Shown piece by piece: positions 10,846-22,149 of a DNA stretch of 64,000 nucleotides (the first letter of the stretch is position 1; every line of letters begins with the position of its first letter). The notes below the pieces were generated by a model. It was not told the origin of the DNA. It did not search any database and saw only the letters and a program-made list of their open reading frames with translations. Source of the stretch: Alopecurus myosuroides (Eukaryota; Streptophyta; Magnoliopsida; Poales; Poaceae); NCBI GenBank assembly GCA_028641055.1, contig CM054061.1, positions 30,863,523 through 30,927,522 of the forward strand, read 5' to 3'. The translations under genes and the position numbers were made by a program.

Positions 10846-10879
10846 CAGGTTGCAGCAAGACTGCCCTGTCATCACCACG

Positions 10880-11330
10880 AACGATACTAGTTTTTTTTTT
10901 CAAAAAAGGCAAAATAATTACCATTGTCATTAGTACAATACAAACTTTGGGCCTTGACCAACAAAGGTCGAGACACAAACAAAGCCTACTTTTCGTGGCG
11001 TCAACGCTTTGGTGCCGGCACGACACCACACGCTGCGGTCTTGTCTTTTATCTTTTGAACAATAGTTTCAATTGTAGAAATCTTGGTGTGGAAGACGTGG
11101 GTGTTACGCTTCAACCAAACTTTCCAAGAGACAAGCATGGCAAGGGATCCCAAACCCTTCCGGGAAGCACCATTCCTGTGGATCACGGAGGTCCAGCAAA
11201 TTTTTGTGTCTTGCAAATTATTCCACTCAGAGGAATCAAAGTCAAGCAATCCAAACCAAGCTTTTAAAGATGCCCAGATCCCTTTTGTGAAGCGGCATTG
11301 AAAGATGAAATGAGTGGCCGTTTCTTACAC
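10880..11330 (-). pseudogene. LINE 3' fragment (reverse-transcriptase C-terminal region)
   Basis: The minus strand reads through a segment typical of the C-terminal part of plant LINE ORF2 (CRFTKGIWASLKAWFG, then SRKGLGSLAMLVSWKVWLKR, then a weakly charged helix). It ends near 11001 and is followed by a 3' tail with an A-rich stretch (T-rich on plus at 10890-10901). It is 5' truncated, as most LINE copies are. No target duplication was confirmed. Confidence 0.7.
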
Positions 11331-11435
11331 TTGGTTTCAAAGACACTAACAATAGTGAATGCACCACCACTCAATCAGGGATTTTCTTGTTCATTCAGAA
11401 ATCCAGATATTGTAGCACATTATAGTAGGACAGTA

Positions 11436-11665
11436 CTCTCTTCGTTTCTTTTTTACTCCGCTTATTACAATTGTCTTAATTTAAATGTTTTAAAGTTTGA
11501 CCAAATTTATAGAATAAACTATCAACATTTATAATACAAATCGATATAATATGAAATTATATTACATGGTGAAATCACATGATATTAATTTGGTAATGTG
11601 AATGTTGATACTTTAATTTGACTCTGTACAAACCTAATATGCGGAGTAAAAATAAACGGAAGGAG
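11436..11665. mobile_element. Stowaway-like MITE
   Basis: The 230-bp AT-rich element has imperfect terminal inverted repeats of about 25 bp (CTCTCTTCGTTTCTTTTTTA on the left; the complement of the right end reads CTCCTTCCGTTTATTTTTAC). TA target duplications lie at 11434-11435 and 11666-11667. It has no coding capacity and fits Tc1/Mariner-class MITEs of grasses. Confidence 0.85.
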
Positions 11666-11667
11666 TA

Positions 11668-11814
11668 CGTCAGTATGTCTTGTCCCGAGAACAACCCAAA
11701 AATGGTCGGTGATAAATGCATGCCCGTCCAATACAAGATCGTGTGGAGTCGTTATCCTCGTTGATACTTTTAAATTTGTCTCGTCACGACATGAGGGTAA
11801 TAAAAGAAGTTGTC
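11668..11814. other. Pre-insertion flank of the outer Gypsy element
   Basis: Non-coding sequence between the MITE and the outer LTR. Its last five bases (TTGTC, 11810-11814) are repeated at 41540-41544, so this stretch was originally continuous with 41545 onward. Confidence 0.7.
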
Positions 11815-13210
11815 CGATGACCCAGAAGTATAGGGGATCGCAACAGTCTTCAAGGGAAGTAAAACCCAAATTTATTGATTCGACACAAGGAGAGCCAAAG
11901 AATATGTGTAAGCCTTAACAAGTGAGTTGTCAATTCACCTGCACCTGAAAGTGGACTTGTTCGCAGTGGTTTATTAGTAGTAACAGTTTTATAGTAACAG
12001 CAGTAGTGAAATAATAGTAGCAGTGAAATGAAAACAGCAGCAGTAATATTTGAAGTAAACAACGGGATTAAATACTATAGGCATAAGGATGGATGAACGG
12101 GCGTTGCATGGATAAGATAGTTCATATAATAGTCAAGACATGGGCATTGCAGATAAATAAGATAAAGCATCCAAGCACTAAATAACCATAGGCATGTGTT
12201 CCGTAAATAGTCGTACGTGCTCGCAATGAGAACTTGCACAACATCGTTTGTCCGACCAACCTGTTTTCAGCGGGGCCTCAAGGGAACTACTGGTAATTAA
12301 GGTTTTCCTTTTAATAGAACACCAGAGCAAAGCATTAACACTCCGTGAGCACATGTGATCCTCACATCACAGCCATCCCCTCCGGTTGTCCCAATTTCTG
12401 TCACTTCGGGGCCTCGGGTTCCATACAACGATATGTGTGAACAACTTGCAGCTATGATCAAGAAAAAATAATTATTGTCGTGATTCAATAACATGTTCAG
12501 ATCTGAGATCATGGCACTCGGGCCCAAAGTGGCAAGCATTAAGCATAACAAGTTGCAACAATGTCAATAGTACTAATAATGGATACTAGGCACTATGCCC
12601 TAACAATCACGGCATTATTACATGAACAATATCATCCAATCCCTACCATCCCCTTCAGCCTACAGCGGGGGAATTACTCACACATGGATGGGGGAAACAT
12701 GGATGGTTGATGGAGAGGCGTTGGTGATGACGATGGCGATGATCTCCTCCAATTCCCCGTCTCGGCAGGGTGCTATAGAACGGAGTTTCTGAACCCCGAA
12801 AAAGGATTCGTGATGGCGGTGGTGCTATGGACTTCTTTCTGGAAAACGATCCAACCCCCTCGGGTGTTTAGGTTTCAGGGCATATATAGTCAAAAGGGGA
12901 GTCCGAGGGGGTGTGGGAGTGGCCCACACCACCAGATGGCGCGGCCTAGGGGGCGCCAGGGGGTAGTGTGGCCCCTCTCTGGCCCCTCTCCTGGCCCCCT
13001 TCTAGCTCCGGGGCCTGGCGGTGTTTTAAGACCAATGGGGTCTTTTGTGGGAAATTTCCCGAAAGTTGATTTTTATGCACAAAAACGAGACACCAAAGTA
13101 ATTCTGCTGAAAACAGCGTTAGTCCGTGTTAGTTACATTCAAAACACACAAGTTTAGAGGGAAAACATCAGTAAAGTGTTCGGAAAAGTAGATACGTTTT
13201 TGACGTATCA
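11815..13210 (-). repeat. 3' LTR of the outer Gypsy element
   Basis: The 1396-bp LTR matches, in order, the split 5' LTR at 27345-27866 plus 40670-41539, and the solo copies at 46749-48163 and 55189-56557. On the minus strand it begins TGATACGTCA. By eye it differs from the 5' LTR at many positions, so it is older than the Tat insertion. Confidence 0.9.
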
Positions 13211-13220
13211 ACTCCCCCCA
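13211..13220 (-). other. Polypurine tract of the outer Gypsy element
   Basis: The minus strand reads TGGGGGGAGT immediately before the 3' LTR start TGATACGTC. This is where plus-strand DNA synthesis would be primed. Confidence 0.8.
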
Positions 13221-15257
13221 AACATAGGTTATTGCTTGTCCTCAAGCAATTCAGTTAACAAATGAGTGCAATAAAAGAACTTTTACGAACACATTTGCTT
13301 CATATGATGTAAATATACTCACTATATGATCAAATACTTAATTATGCTCATAAGATCCATGCAAGATATTGTCACTTAATAGCTATGCAAACCATGACGA
13401 GATAGCAACATATTAATAATAAAAAACATGTAGCATAACTATTTGCAAGATTGTTATATTCATAATAGGATCTGATAAAGTGGTATCTCGCTTGCCCTTA
13501 TGTGTGGGGAAAAACATAAATGCCAGGGCACCTCTTAAGTTCAAGGGAAGACTAGAAATAAAGACATCAAAGATACAAGTATCAAAGTTATACCACAATC
13601 AACCGTGCTTTGGGACAAACACATCACACTAAGAATGAAAATTATGCTCTCAAGAAGGTGCTCAAAGAATATGGTGGAGACTCAACATAAAAGTAAAAGA
13701 AAGGCCCTTCGCGGAGAGAAGCATGGATCACTCATGTGCTAGAGCTTTTATTTTATTAAACATTGGTATTAAAAGTTTGACACTCCTCACATCCATCTTA
13801 CACAAACCATGGCTAACCAAATCCTCGAGTGCCTGCCAACAATCACATACTATGGAGGAGTGTCTATATTTTAAGAGAGGTGTATGCTAGTGTCAACGAA
13901 TGGTAAACAGAAAATATAGTACGTCACAAGACAACTAGATTTCACAAGAGCGTCTCCCATATGAAGGACGCATCTGGGTACAAGGTCATCCCTCTTTCTC
14001 TTTTGTTTACACAATTATGCTTTGACTGATAAATCAGGGGGGGATAGTGAAGAGAATTTGTTTGCATTAATTTGGGGCTGGGCAGCCCGCTGCGAGCTTT
14101 TCTATCAATTGGATAAGCGGATGAAGCCACTAGTCCGGGGTGTGAAATCCAATCAACACGTGAGATAAAGATTCTCTATTTACGTCCTTATGAGAAAAAA
14201 ACAAGAACACAAAACAGGAGTAATTTTGAAAGTTTTATAGGTAGCACATGAGCAATTTACTTTGGAGTGGCAGTTAAATACCACATGCGAGTTTATAGTG
14301 GAATCTGTGGAATAGCTTGGTTTTCGGGGATTTGGAGGCACGAGTAGAGCTCATACTCGGTGCAAGTGGAGGCTAGCAAAAGACTGGGAGCGACAAATCA
14401 AGAGAGCAATAATTACCATAATCATGTTTTCGACAAAGTAAAAAACTCAGGCATAAAATTGATACTAGAACTCCGAGGCAAAATAAATCATCGAGGCTTA
14501 TTGAATTTTTGTTTTCAGTCTTAGCATGCGTGAGCATGTGCCAAGTCGATTAAAATGAAACAGTCAGAGTAGGCTACCACAATGTCATACTATTCTACGA
14601 ATAGAACAATGCAAACAAATATTTATATGACAGGTCATTTACTATTAATAAATTGGAACAAAACATGAGACATCACGAACTATTAAGCGGCCATTAAATC
14701 ACATATATCTTATATGAACAAACTAAGAATGCTCACATGGATGGGTATATGTACAAAAATGAAAACAAATAGAGTTCATACCAGCCTCTCACCACAACTT
14801 GAATTGTCATAGATCGTCATTATTGCTCTTCACTTATGGCTCGAATAATATATAATGAAAACCAAGCTCCAATGGAGTCACGGACGGCTGTTAAACTCTG
14901 AAGCAAACTTTACAAAACAAAAGAAGAACAATAAATATTTTTGGGTTTTTCAATTAAAAAACGAGCAAAAGAGAACAAGCAAACAAAGCAAAATCTTTTT
15001 GTTTTTATTTTGAATATTAAACTACAACTAAAGGATAAAACAAACCAACTAAAGAAACAAATAGAGAGAAACAACAGAAATATTTTTGGTATTTTTGTGT
15101 TTTGGAAAGGAAGAACAGAACAATAAAACGAAAAAAAACGAAAACAAACTAAAGAAACAAAAACATGGATATACAAAGAACCGATCGAACATGATATATA
15201 AATGAGTGTGATGTCGGTATACCTCCCCCAAGCTTAGGATTTTGGCCTAAGTGGAGA
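13221..15257 (-). other. 3' non-coding region of the outer Gypsy element
   Basis: A long non-coding region lies between the unknown ORF and the polypurine tract. The same region recurs in order at 57335-59255, so it is a regular part of the family. A second polypurine-like tract (CCTCCCCCAAGCTTAGG, 15221-15237 on plus) bounds its upstream end. No gene is seen; the AT-rich stretch at 14900-15170 gives only low-complexity frames. Confidence 0.65.
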
Positions 15258-15380
15258 TCAATCATGGCGCGTGAAGTATCCCCACTGTGGTTGGTTCTCC
15301 CTCGCATAGTCGTACTCGGGCGCATAAGAGGAAGATGATGCAGCAGGCGCATAGTCATAGCCGGGGTATTGATATGGAAT

Positions 15381-16274
15381 TCATGTGGCGTCGTAGGGAT
15401 GGAATAAATCACTATCGTCCCCTTCTCCAGCATCCTCCCCTTGTTGGGGGTGATGCTCTAGGTATGTGTCCAGCTCACTCTCAGAAAGCATCCATTTTTG
15501 CCTATGATTAAGATTAAACAAAAGAGGTGCAGGAAAAAGTATTTTCCTAACCGTTTTAATAACTCTCCACCTGGATTGTTTGGAGAAAGTTATTTCAAAA
15601 GATAAGTTGTGCAAGTAAGCATGGGTAGAAAGAAACTTATGTTGAACCATGGAAATAAGATCAAGCCTCTCTATAGGAAACAGCGGGTCTAGAGGGTGTG
15701 TCTCCAAACAATGCAAACCTAGCAAGCGCGAGGTAATAAGGCCTCCACAAACTCCGCCCTTCTCACGGTTAAGAGAGAGACGGTAAGCAATTAAAGCGCC
15801 AAAGTTATAAGACCTATCACATCTTAAGGCAGCTGCAATAAATGCCAAATCATAGACAGATAGCTTGTTGGCAGTTTTCCTAGCTAACACACATTTAGAA
15901 ATAAAATAGGCAAAGTATCGAATGCTAGGGAGTTGAATTTCTCGAATTTTACCACTCTCCGCCGTGAAGCTTCTGCCTTGGCAAATCTCTTCATATAATT
16001 CCAGCAGTGGGTTAGGCTGCCCACTTATCTTCTCACAAGAACCCCACTCTGGTACCTTAATAGTTCCACAAAAATCACTGAAAGGCAGGCTCACAACTTT
16101 ATTGTAAATTTTATAGTGGACCATTGGGTTAGTTGAGGACCATTTAAAACGAAAATCATGCACTACAGACATAGTTAGTTTCACATGTTGGATATGTTCA
16201 TCCTCAATGAAACGGTCCAAGCCTGCATTATGCACAAGAGTGTTGAAATCCTGCAAAATTCCTGTAATCCGCAT
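15381..16274 (-). CDS. Retrotransposon ORF of unknown function (downstream of gag-protease)
   Basis: The 297-residue frame starts at ATG 16274 (MRITGILQDFNTLVHNAGL). It contains VVSLPFSDFCGTIKVPEWGS, GKIREIQLPSIRYFAYFISK and an INREKGG-like LNREKGGVCGGLI, a pattern I recognise from many Triticeae Gypsy elements but cannot tie to a named domain. There are no membrane segments, so a classical envelope role is not supported. The TGA at 15381-15383 may be premature: the same frame stays open for about 40 more codons (Tyr/Pro/Ser-rich) to 15258-15260, and a related tail exists at 59370-59259. It occupies the position where other elements have pol or an extra 3' ORF. Confidence 0.6.
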   Translation of the reverse strand: MRITGILQDFNTLVHNAGLDRFIEDEHIQHVKLTMSVVHDFRFKWSSTNPMVHYKIYNKVVSLPFSDFCGTIKVPEWGSCEKISGQPNPLLELYEEICQGRSFTAESGKIREIQLPSIRYFAYFISKCVLARKTANKLSVYDLAFIAAALRCDRSYNFGALIAYRLSLNREKGGVCGGLITSRLLGLHCLETHPLDPLFPIERLDLISMVQHKFLSTHAYLHNLSFEITFSKQSRWRVIKTVRKILFPAPLLFNLNHRQKWMLSESELDTYLEHHPQQGEDAGEGDDSDLFHPYDAT

Positions 16275-17039
16275 AAATTTCTGACACGGATAAATTTATG
16301 GGAACACTCTCTCTTAGCGGTGCACGAGCATGACCTCATGAAACTCCAACTCATGCTGGTTTAGTTGATAAACATTGTGCTCCATCTCTGAAATTTTTCA
16401 ACAATCATCACAAAAATTAATTTCAAGCAACTATAAGGTGGGAACTACCATAAGGACTTATATGAGAGCTAAACATGCATCAAAAATACCTTATTTCTAC
16501 TCAAATCAAGCATGCAAACTCACATAAGCTGTCACCTACAGTACCAAAATACTCAAGAAATACTTCACTAAACAAAATTCTACTTGGATCATCGGAGGAG
16601 TCACATACCGGAGATCAACCACACCAAATCTCAGCACAAATGATGGGTTGAAGAAGGAGATCAAAAATCCAGAGGAAGAATAGCAAGAACACGGGTTCCA
16701 GGAAATGTTTTCAGTTTGGGAGGTAAGAGAGAAGACTTTCGTAGTGGAGAGAGTAAGTGGAGGGCCAGGAGGCCCCACACCATGTGCTGGCGCCACTAGG
16801 GGGTAGGCCGCGCCACCCCATGGTGTGCCTGACTGGTGGGTCCCCCTGGGGTCTCCCAGATGTCTTTCTTCCTCATTTTTAACGTAAAAAATTATTATTA
16901 TTATTCTGGAATTTTTCGAGAAACTTTATTTTTGAGGTTTTTCTCGAATTTATTAATTAATTATAAACCTGGAAAAAAATTATGAAAAGGTGGAAAAGAA
17001 AACCAAAACTAGAACTACAGAGGTTCCACAACATTCTAA

Positions 17040-17265
17040 TGTGTAAATAACCAGTGAAAACAAAGGTGGAAGTGGTGAGAACAAAATTATGGTTGGTGAA
17101 AACAAACATAACATGGTGAAAACAGAAGAAATCACTCTGAAAACAAAAGTATGGATGGTGAAAACAAGGGTATGGATGGTGGAAACATGATTGTACTAAA
17201 GTAGCAAGGTGATATTATAAGTAAACATAATGAAAACATAATGGGTAAGGTGAAAACATTGTCCT
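17040..17265 (+). repeat. Irregular GGTGAAAAC repeats
   Basis: About eight copies of a GGTGAAAAC-type unit, several preceded by TATGGAT, lie between the unknown ORF and protease of the outer element. This is where reverse transcriptase would be expected. The copies are imperfect and unevenly spaced. No coding sense is seen. Confidence 0.6.
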
Positions 17266-17399
17266 CTTCATTCAAAATCATTTTGTTAACAAGGGTCATC
17301 AAGTCTTGTTACCAGAACAATTTTCATATGAAGCAAAACTTTGCTAATCACTAAATAATTATGTTACCTCAACCTTGATAGACATAGTCCCAATCATAA

Positions 17400-19913
17400 T
17401 AATTTCATATTCTGTTGGTGGCATTGGAATGGGAAATAAAATTCTCCAATTTTGATGGTCTCAATATTTTCAATTGAATTTAGACCATATCTTATATCAA
17501 TCTTCTTAGGAAAATAAACATCATGCTCTTTATCATTAACATTAAAAGTTACTTTTCCTTGATTTCAATCAATAATAACCCCTATAGTATTAAGAAAAGT
17601 TCTCCCAAGAATAATAGACATATGATCATCTTCAGGCATTTCCAACACAACAAAGTCAGTTAATATCAAACAATTAGTAGCAACTTGAACATGTACATTC
17701 TCACATATACCAAAAGGAATAGCAGTAGATTTATCAGCCATTAGCAAAGATATATCAGTAGGTATTTATTTTTCAAGAGAGAGTCTCTTATAAAGAGAGA
17801 AATGCATAACACTAACTCAAGCTCCCAAATCACATAAAGCAGTTCTAACATAATTATTTTTTAATGGAACAAGGAATAGTTGGAATACCAGGGTCTCCAA
17901 GCTTCTTTGGAACATTACCATCAAAAGAGTAATTAGCAAGCATAGTGTAAATTTCCTCATTAGGAATTTTCCTTTTGTTGTATACAATATCTTTCATATA
18001 GTTAGAATAAGGTGGCAGTTTAATAGCAATGTTCAAATCAATTTGTAAAAACAAAAGTTTCATCCACTCATAGAATTTGTTATAATGTTCTTCTTCCTTA
18101 GATTTGTGGTTCTTATTAGGAAAAGGTATTGCTTTTTGTACCCAAGGCTCTCTTTCTTTACCATGTTTATTGGCAATGAAATCCTCCTTAGTATACTTCA
18201 CATTTTTACTTTGCTTTTCAGCTTCAGCTACAGTTTCTTCTTTATTAGAAGCATTACTTTTATCATTACCACTTTCAGTTTCAGCATCAGAAATATATAT
18301 ACTATTAGGATCTTTAGCAGGTTCAAGAGATTCTACAACATTTTTATGTCTCTTTTTCTTTTTCTTAGAAGGAGAACTAATGTTTTTAGGTTGCTGAGAA
18401 TCTTTTTCAGTTCTTTTAGGATGTCCTTTAGGATACAAGGGGTCCTGAGTAGAAACACCACTTCTAGTAACTATTTCACAAACATGTTTCATCTCTAGAA
18501 GCATTAGCTAGCATGTCCTTTTGCACTTTATTAAGTTGATCAATTTGAGTTTGAACCATTTGAAAATGTTTAACAAGCATTTTAAAACATCATTAGAGGT
18601 TCTCTCAATAATACCATGCAAATTATCAATAGCTCTAGAATTTTCCATGAGGTGATTGTGCACTCTCATATTAAAATTATCTTCCTTAACAACATAATTA
18701 CTAAATTCATCTAAGCATTGATCAGGTGGTTTAGAGTAGGGAATATCTCTATTATCAAATTATTGGAGAGAGTGTACCTCAACAGTTGAAGGATGAGGAA
18801 TAGGCTTCCATAATTCTTCTATAGGAGGTAAATTCTTCACATCTTCAGATTTAATACCCCTCTCTTTAAGAGATTTTTTGGCTTCCTTCATCACTTCATC
18901 ATTTAATTCAATCATCCCTCTCTTCTTGGGTGTTGGCTTTGGCGTAGGCTCAGGTATATTCCAATTATCATTATTTTTGGCTATTTTAGCCATTAATTCC
19001 ACAGCTTCTTCTGGAGTTCTTTTCCTGAAAACACAACCAGCACAACTATCCAGGTATGCCCTAGATTAAACAGTTAGTCCATTATAAAATATATCTAGGA
19101 GCTCATTTTTAGGTAGTGGATAACCAGGGCAAGGTCTTATTAAAGAACAAAACCTTCCAAGATTCAGGTAATTTTTCTCCTTTAATTTTCTCAAAGTTAA
19201 AGATTTCTTGCACAGCAGCATGTTGAGCACTAGCAAGAAAATAATTTTGAAAGAAAGCATTAATTAAATCCATAGGACTAGTAACAGATCTAGGTGACAG
19301 ATTGTTAAACCAAGTTTTAGCTTCATCTTTTAATGAAAAAGGAAAAATTCCTGTAACAAAATAAGTACGCAGCTTAGTATCATCAGAAAATAAACTACTC
19401 ATAGATGAAAGCTCATTTATGTGTTCCATAGCACTTTTACTTTCAGTTCCACAAAAAGGTTCGCTGTCAACAATAGATATATAAGAGAAATCATAATCAT
19501 TGTCTATAATGTGTATGGGAGATGTGGCAAACTTAGCATCAAGAGAAGATTTATATTTCACAGCATGTCTTGCAAGAAGACTCTTAAGAGCACTTGCACT
19601 AGAAGTAGCACAATCTTCTTCAATAAAATCATCATTAAGTTCAATACTCCCTCTGTTCCTGAATGTAAGGCCTATAGTTTTCTGCACGAATATTAAGACG
19701 TTGGTACTTGGCATACGATAGACTCATTTTATCTTACTAAAAATCGCGAGAGGAAGTCCCTACTAGTTACAAATTGAACACAATATGTCAAATCGCTATG
19801 AATCTCATTTATGGATGGCTAATATTGTCCGTAAATCGTAATAAACCATATATTTTGGAACTTTTCTCAAAAAACTATAGGCCTTACATTCAGGAACGGA
19901 GGGAGTATAGGTT
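17400..19913 (-). pseudogene. Outer Gypsy gag (C-terminal part) and aspartic protease, decayed
   Basis: Gag forms the particle and the protease matures it. On the minus strand, 19714-19109 holds the retrotransposon gag core (DEAKTWFNNLSPRSVTSPMD, then FNFEKIKGEKLPESW). Later pieces are shifted or stopped: 19260-19066 (FCSLIRPCPGYPLPKNELLD), 19002-18760, 18504-17854 (Lys-rich linker) and 17747-17565. A protease-like active-site motif DLGA lies near 17830, with the family's ILGR motif (IILGRTFLN) near 17600. Reverse transcriptase should follow but does not. A MITE lies inside (19647-19905), and the N-terminal part is beyond the nested LTR element at 26931-27256. Several frameshifts and stops make it non-functional. 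Confidence 0.85.
19647..19905. mobile_element. Stowaway-like MITE inside gag
   Basis: The 259-bp element has long inverted ends (CTCCCTCTGTTCCTGAATGT on the left; the right end complement reads CTCCCTCCGTTCCTGAATGT) and TA target duplications at 19645-19646 and 19906-19907. It lies only eight bases from the LTR element inserted at 19914. Confidence 0.9.
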
Positions 19914-21309
19914 TGATGCATGTAAAATGCATACATGAACTTTGCATGTTATTACTTGTTTTTCCTACATATTAGCAACTTATATTCATGTTTTATAATG
20001 ATTTGGGGGATTTTCTAAACAATCCCCCTTCTTTTGGTTCTAACCCTGTTTTTCCAGAAAACGTACTTTTTAGTGTTTCAGACTTTCCGGGAGCTTCGGG
20101 ACTCCAAAAAGGGCAAGGCCAAAGAGCACGGTTCAGAATTTTCGAGACGAAGACCATGGGCCAAAGTAGAGGGCCAAAAGGCCAACCAGGTGGAAAAGAG
20201 GACCCTCCACGCGGCCAGATTCCTTGGCCGCGTGTGGGGCCCCCTTTTTGCCCCCGTGGCTCCGATGCCGTCGATCTTTCTTCTCCCGAGTGTCTCGTGA
20301 CCTAAAAATGACTATATAAAGGGTCCCCTGGCCTTTTCGAGAAGGAGGCGGCGCCGAGAGACGAAACCAAGAAACAGAGAGACAGAAGGCTGCCGCCGGA
20401 GAAGATCGGAGAGGGGAAACGCCGCCGGGATCACCCCCGGAGGGCTCCACCCCCTCCGGCGTGTTCATCATCAACATCTACAGTAAGATCAGCTCCATCT
20501 CTCCACTGTAATCTCTTGGCAAACACGATGTGTGATGCAATACTATATTCCCTTGATGAATTGTGTCTCCCCGTCTATGTTTGAGTAGTGAATTGTTCTT
20601 GGCAATGGTGAAATAGTTCGTTGATTGGTTGCATACAAGTTTGTTATCTTCTATGATTGTCTTTATGTACAATATATGAGTGCACGCATATGTTGGGGAA
20701 TGCATGTAAGGTGATCACCGGTAGCATAATGGTGTGGTGGTGACTTGGGAGTGACAGTAACCTGAGACCGAGCCACAAAGTTAAGTTATTGGGGGATATA
20801 TATAGGGGACCCTAGAACGTAAGGCTATGGTGGTACTTTATGTATTAATCAATCTTGTGCAGTCATTTACTTGGCCACATGATCCATCATAAGGGGTTGT
20901 AGATCATTTACTTGACTATACCTATTCATGGCTCCTTCCTAGGAGAAACAACTAAGACTATAACATGTGCTTCACTAATTGTGACAACCACACGAACGAA
21001 ACATCTATTGCTAGAACACTTGCTCCCTTGAGATACTTGAGATATTTGCTGCTTGCTACTTGTGAAACTTGCTTAGAAACTTGCATTTTAAACTTGCTTC
21101 ACTAGTTACTAGACAAACCACACTCCACGTCTCTTGCTTTTAATTAGTTAGTTCCTTTTAGTCAAACTTATTGCTTTGCATAAACAGCCATATAAGAGGG
21201 TTATAGGGCTTTAGATAATAGATAGCTTACCTTCAGCTCCGCGTGGGTTTGACACTCAAATACTTATAGAAAGGTACTACAATTGATCTCCTGCACTTGG
21301 GAGTCATCA
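19914..21309 (+). repeat. 5' LTR of the nested non-autonomous element
   Basis: The 1396-bp LTR runs TGATGCATG to GAGTCATCA. A TATA-like CTATATAAAGGGTCC near 20312 suggests the LTR promoter. It is highly similar to the 3' LTR, with only scattered substitutions by eye, so the insertion is fairly recent. Confidence 0.92.
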
Positions 21310-21319
21310 AGCCCTTTTC

Positions 21320-21337
21320 TGGCGCCGTTGCCGGGGA
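21320..21337 (+). other. Primer-binding site of the nested element
   Basis: TGGCGCCGTTGCCGGGGA lies ten bases after the 5' LTR. Athila-type Gypsy elements carry a similar site, which I recall as complementary to a tRNA-Asp 3' end; the tRNA assignment is from memory. Confidence 0.85.
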
Positions 21338-21412
21338 GCGTTGTGCTAAGCTTTTATTCTTGTTTGCATTGCATACTAACATATAAACCTAAAACACAAA
21401 AAAAGTTATAAA

Positions 21413-22149
21413 ATGGAAAACAACCAAACAATTTTAGAACTTTATAATATCTATCTTGAATTAGGACATGAAGTGTTTGAGGAGAAATTGAAAAATTATT
21501 TGCACAACAATCATATTTGTGGTAGTACTAATTCTTTGAACACCTTTATTGCTAAGGAAAACCTTGAGCTTGGGGAAGTTTGTCTTGATGAATATGATAT
21601 TTTTAGCCCCCTACTATTGAGGATAAAAATGATATACTTGTTGATTCTATGGAAAGTTTTAAGCTTGGGGAAGTTGGTTTTGATGAGCATGATATTTCTA
21701 GTTCACCAAGCTTGGAGGAGAAAATTCACTTTGACGATACTATGCCTCTTATATATGATGATTGCAATGAAAATTATGAATGTTTGATTCCCACTATCAC
21801 TAATGAGGATTTTACTTATGTGGAGCGTAGTGATTCGTTTATGCATGTGGCTCATGATAAGAATGTGTTATGTGATATTCATAATGTTGAATCTATTCAT
21901 GATGCTACTGAAAATTATTATGAGAGAGGGAAACATGGTTACACATATTTCAACAATATTAAGTTTCCCCTATTTATGCTGAAAGTATTGAAGTTGCACT
22001 TGATCTACCTTTCTATGCTTGCTATTATGTGCTTCTTTTATTTGTTTCATTACAAAATTCCAATGCATAGGAAATGGGTTAGACTTAAAAATAAATTGTT
22101 TAATATTTTTTGGTGTGTTCCTTATGCTTTAATTTCCTATTCGGTTTGA
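21413..22149 (+). pseudogene. Short ORF of the nested non-autonomous element, frameshifted
   Basis: Starts at ATG 21413 (MENNQTILELYNIYLELGHE). A one-base shift near 21612 moves the frame to the one that continues through 21649-22149. The protein has a tandem repeat of a [KE]LGEV..DE.DI unit (near 21570 and 21663), an acidic middle and a hydrophobic C-terminal third with one or two possible membrane segments (FMLKVLKLHLIYLSMLAIMC). No known domain. A gag-like or packaging role is possible but unsupported. Confidence 0.5.

Noticed and set aside
18085..18498. 137-codon plus-strand frame rich in Phe/Leu/Ser
   Set aside because: Antisense of the Lys-rich gag linker; the hydrophobic content is a by-product of A-rich codons on the other strand.
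20034..20300. Repeated ORFs shared by 19988-20305 and 25458-25788
   Set aside because: They are the two LTRs of the same element; the frames are not genes.
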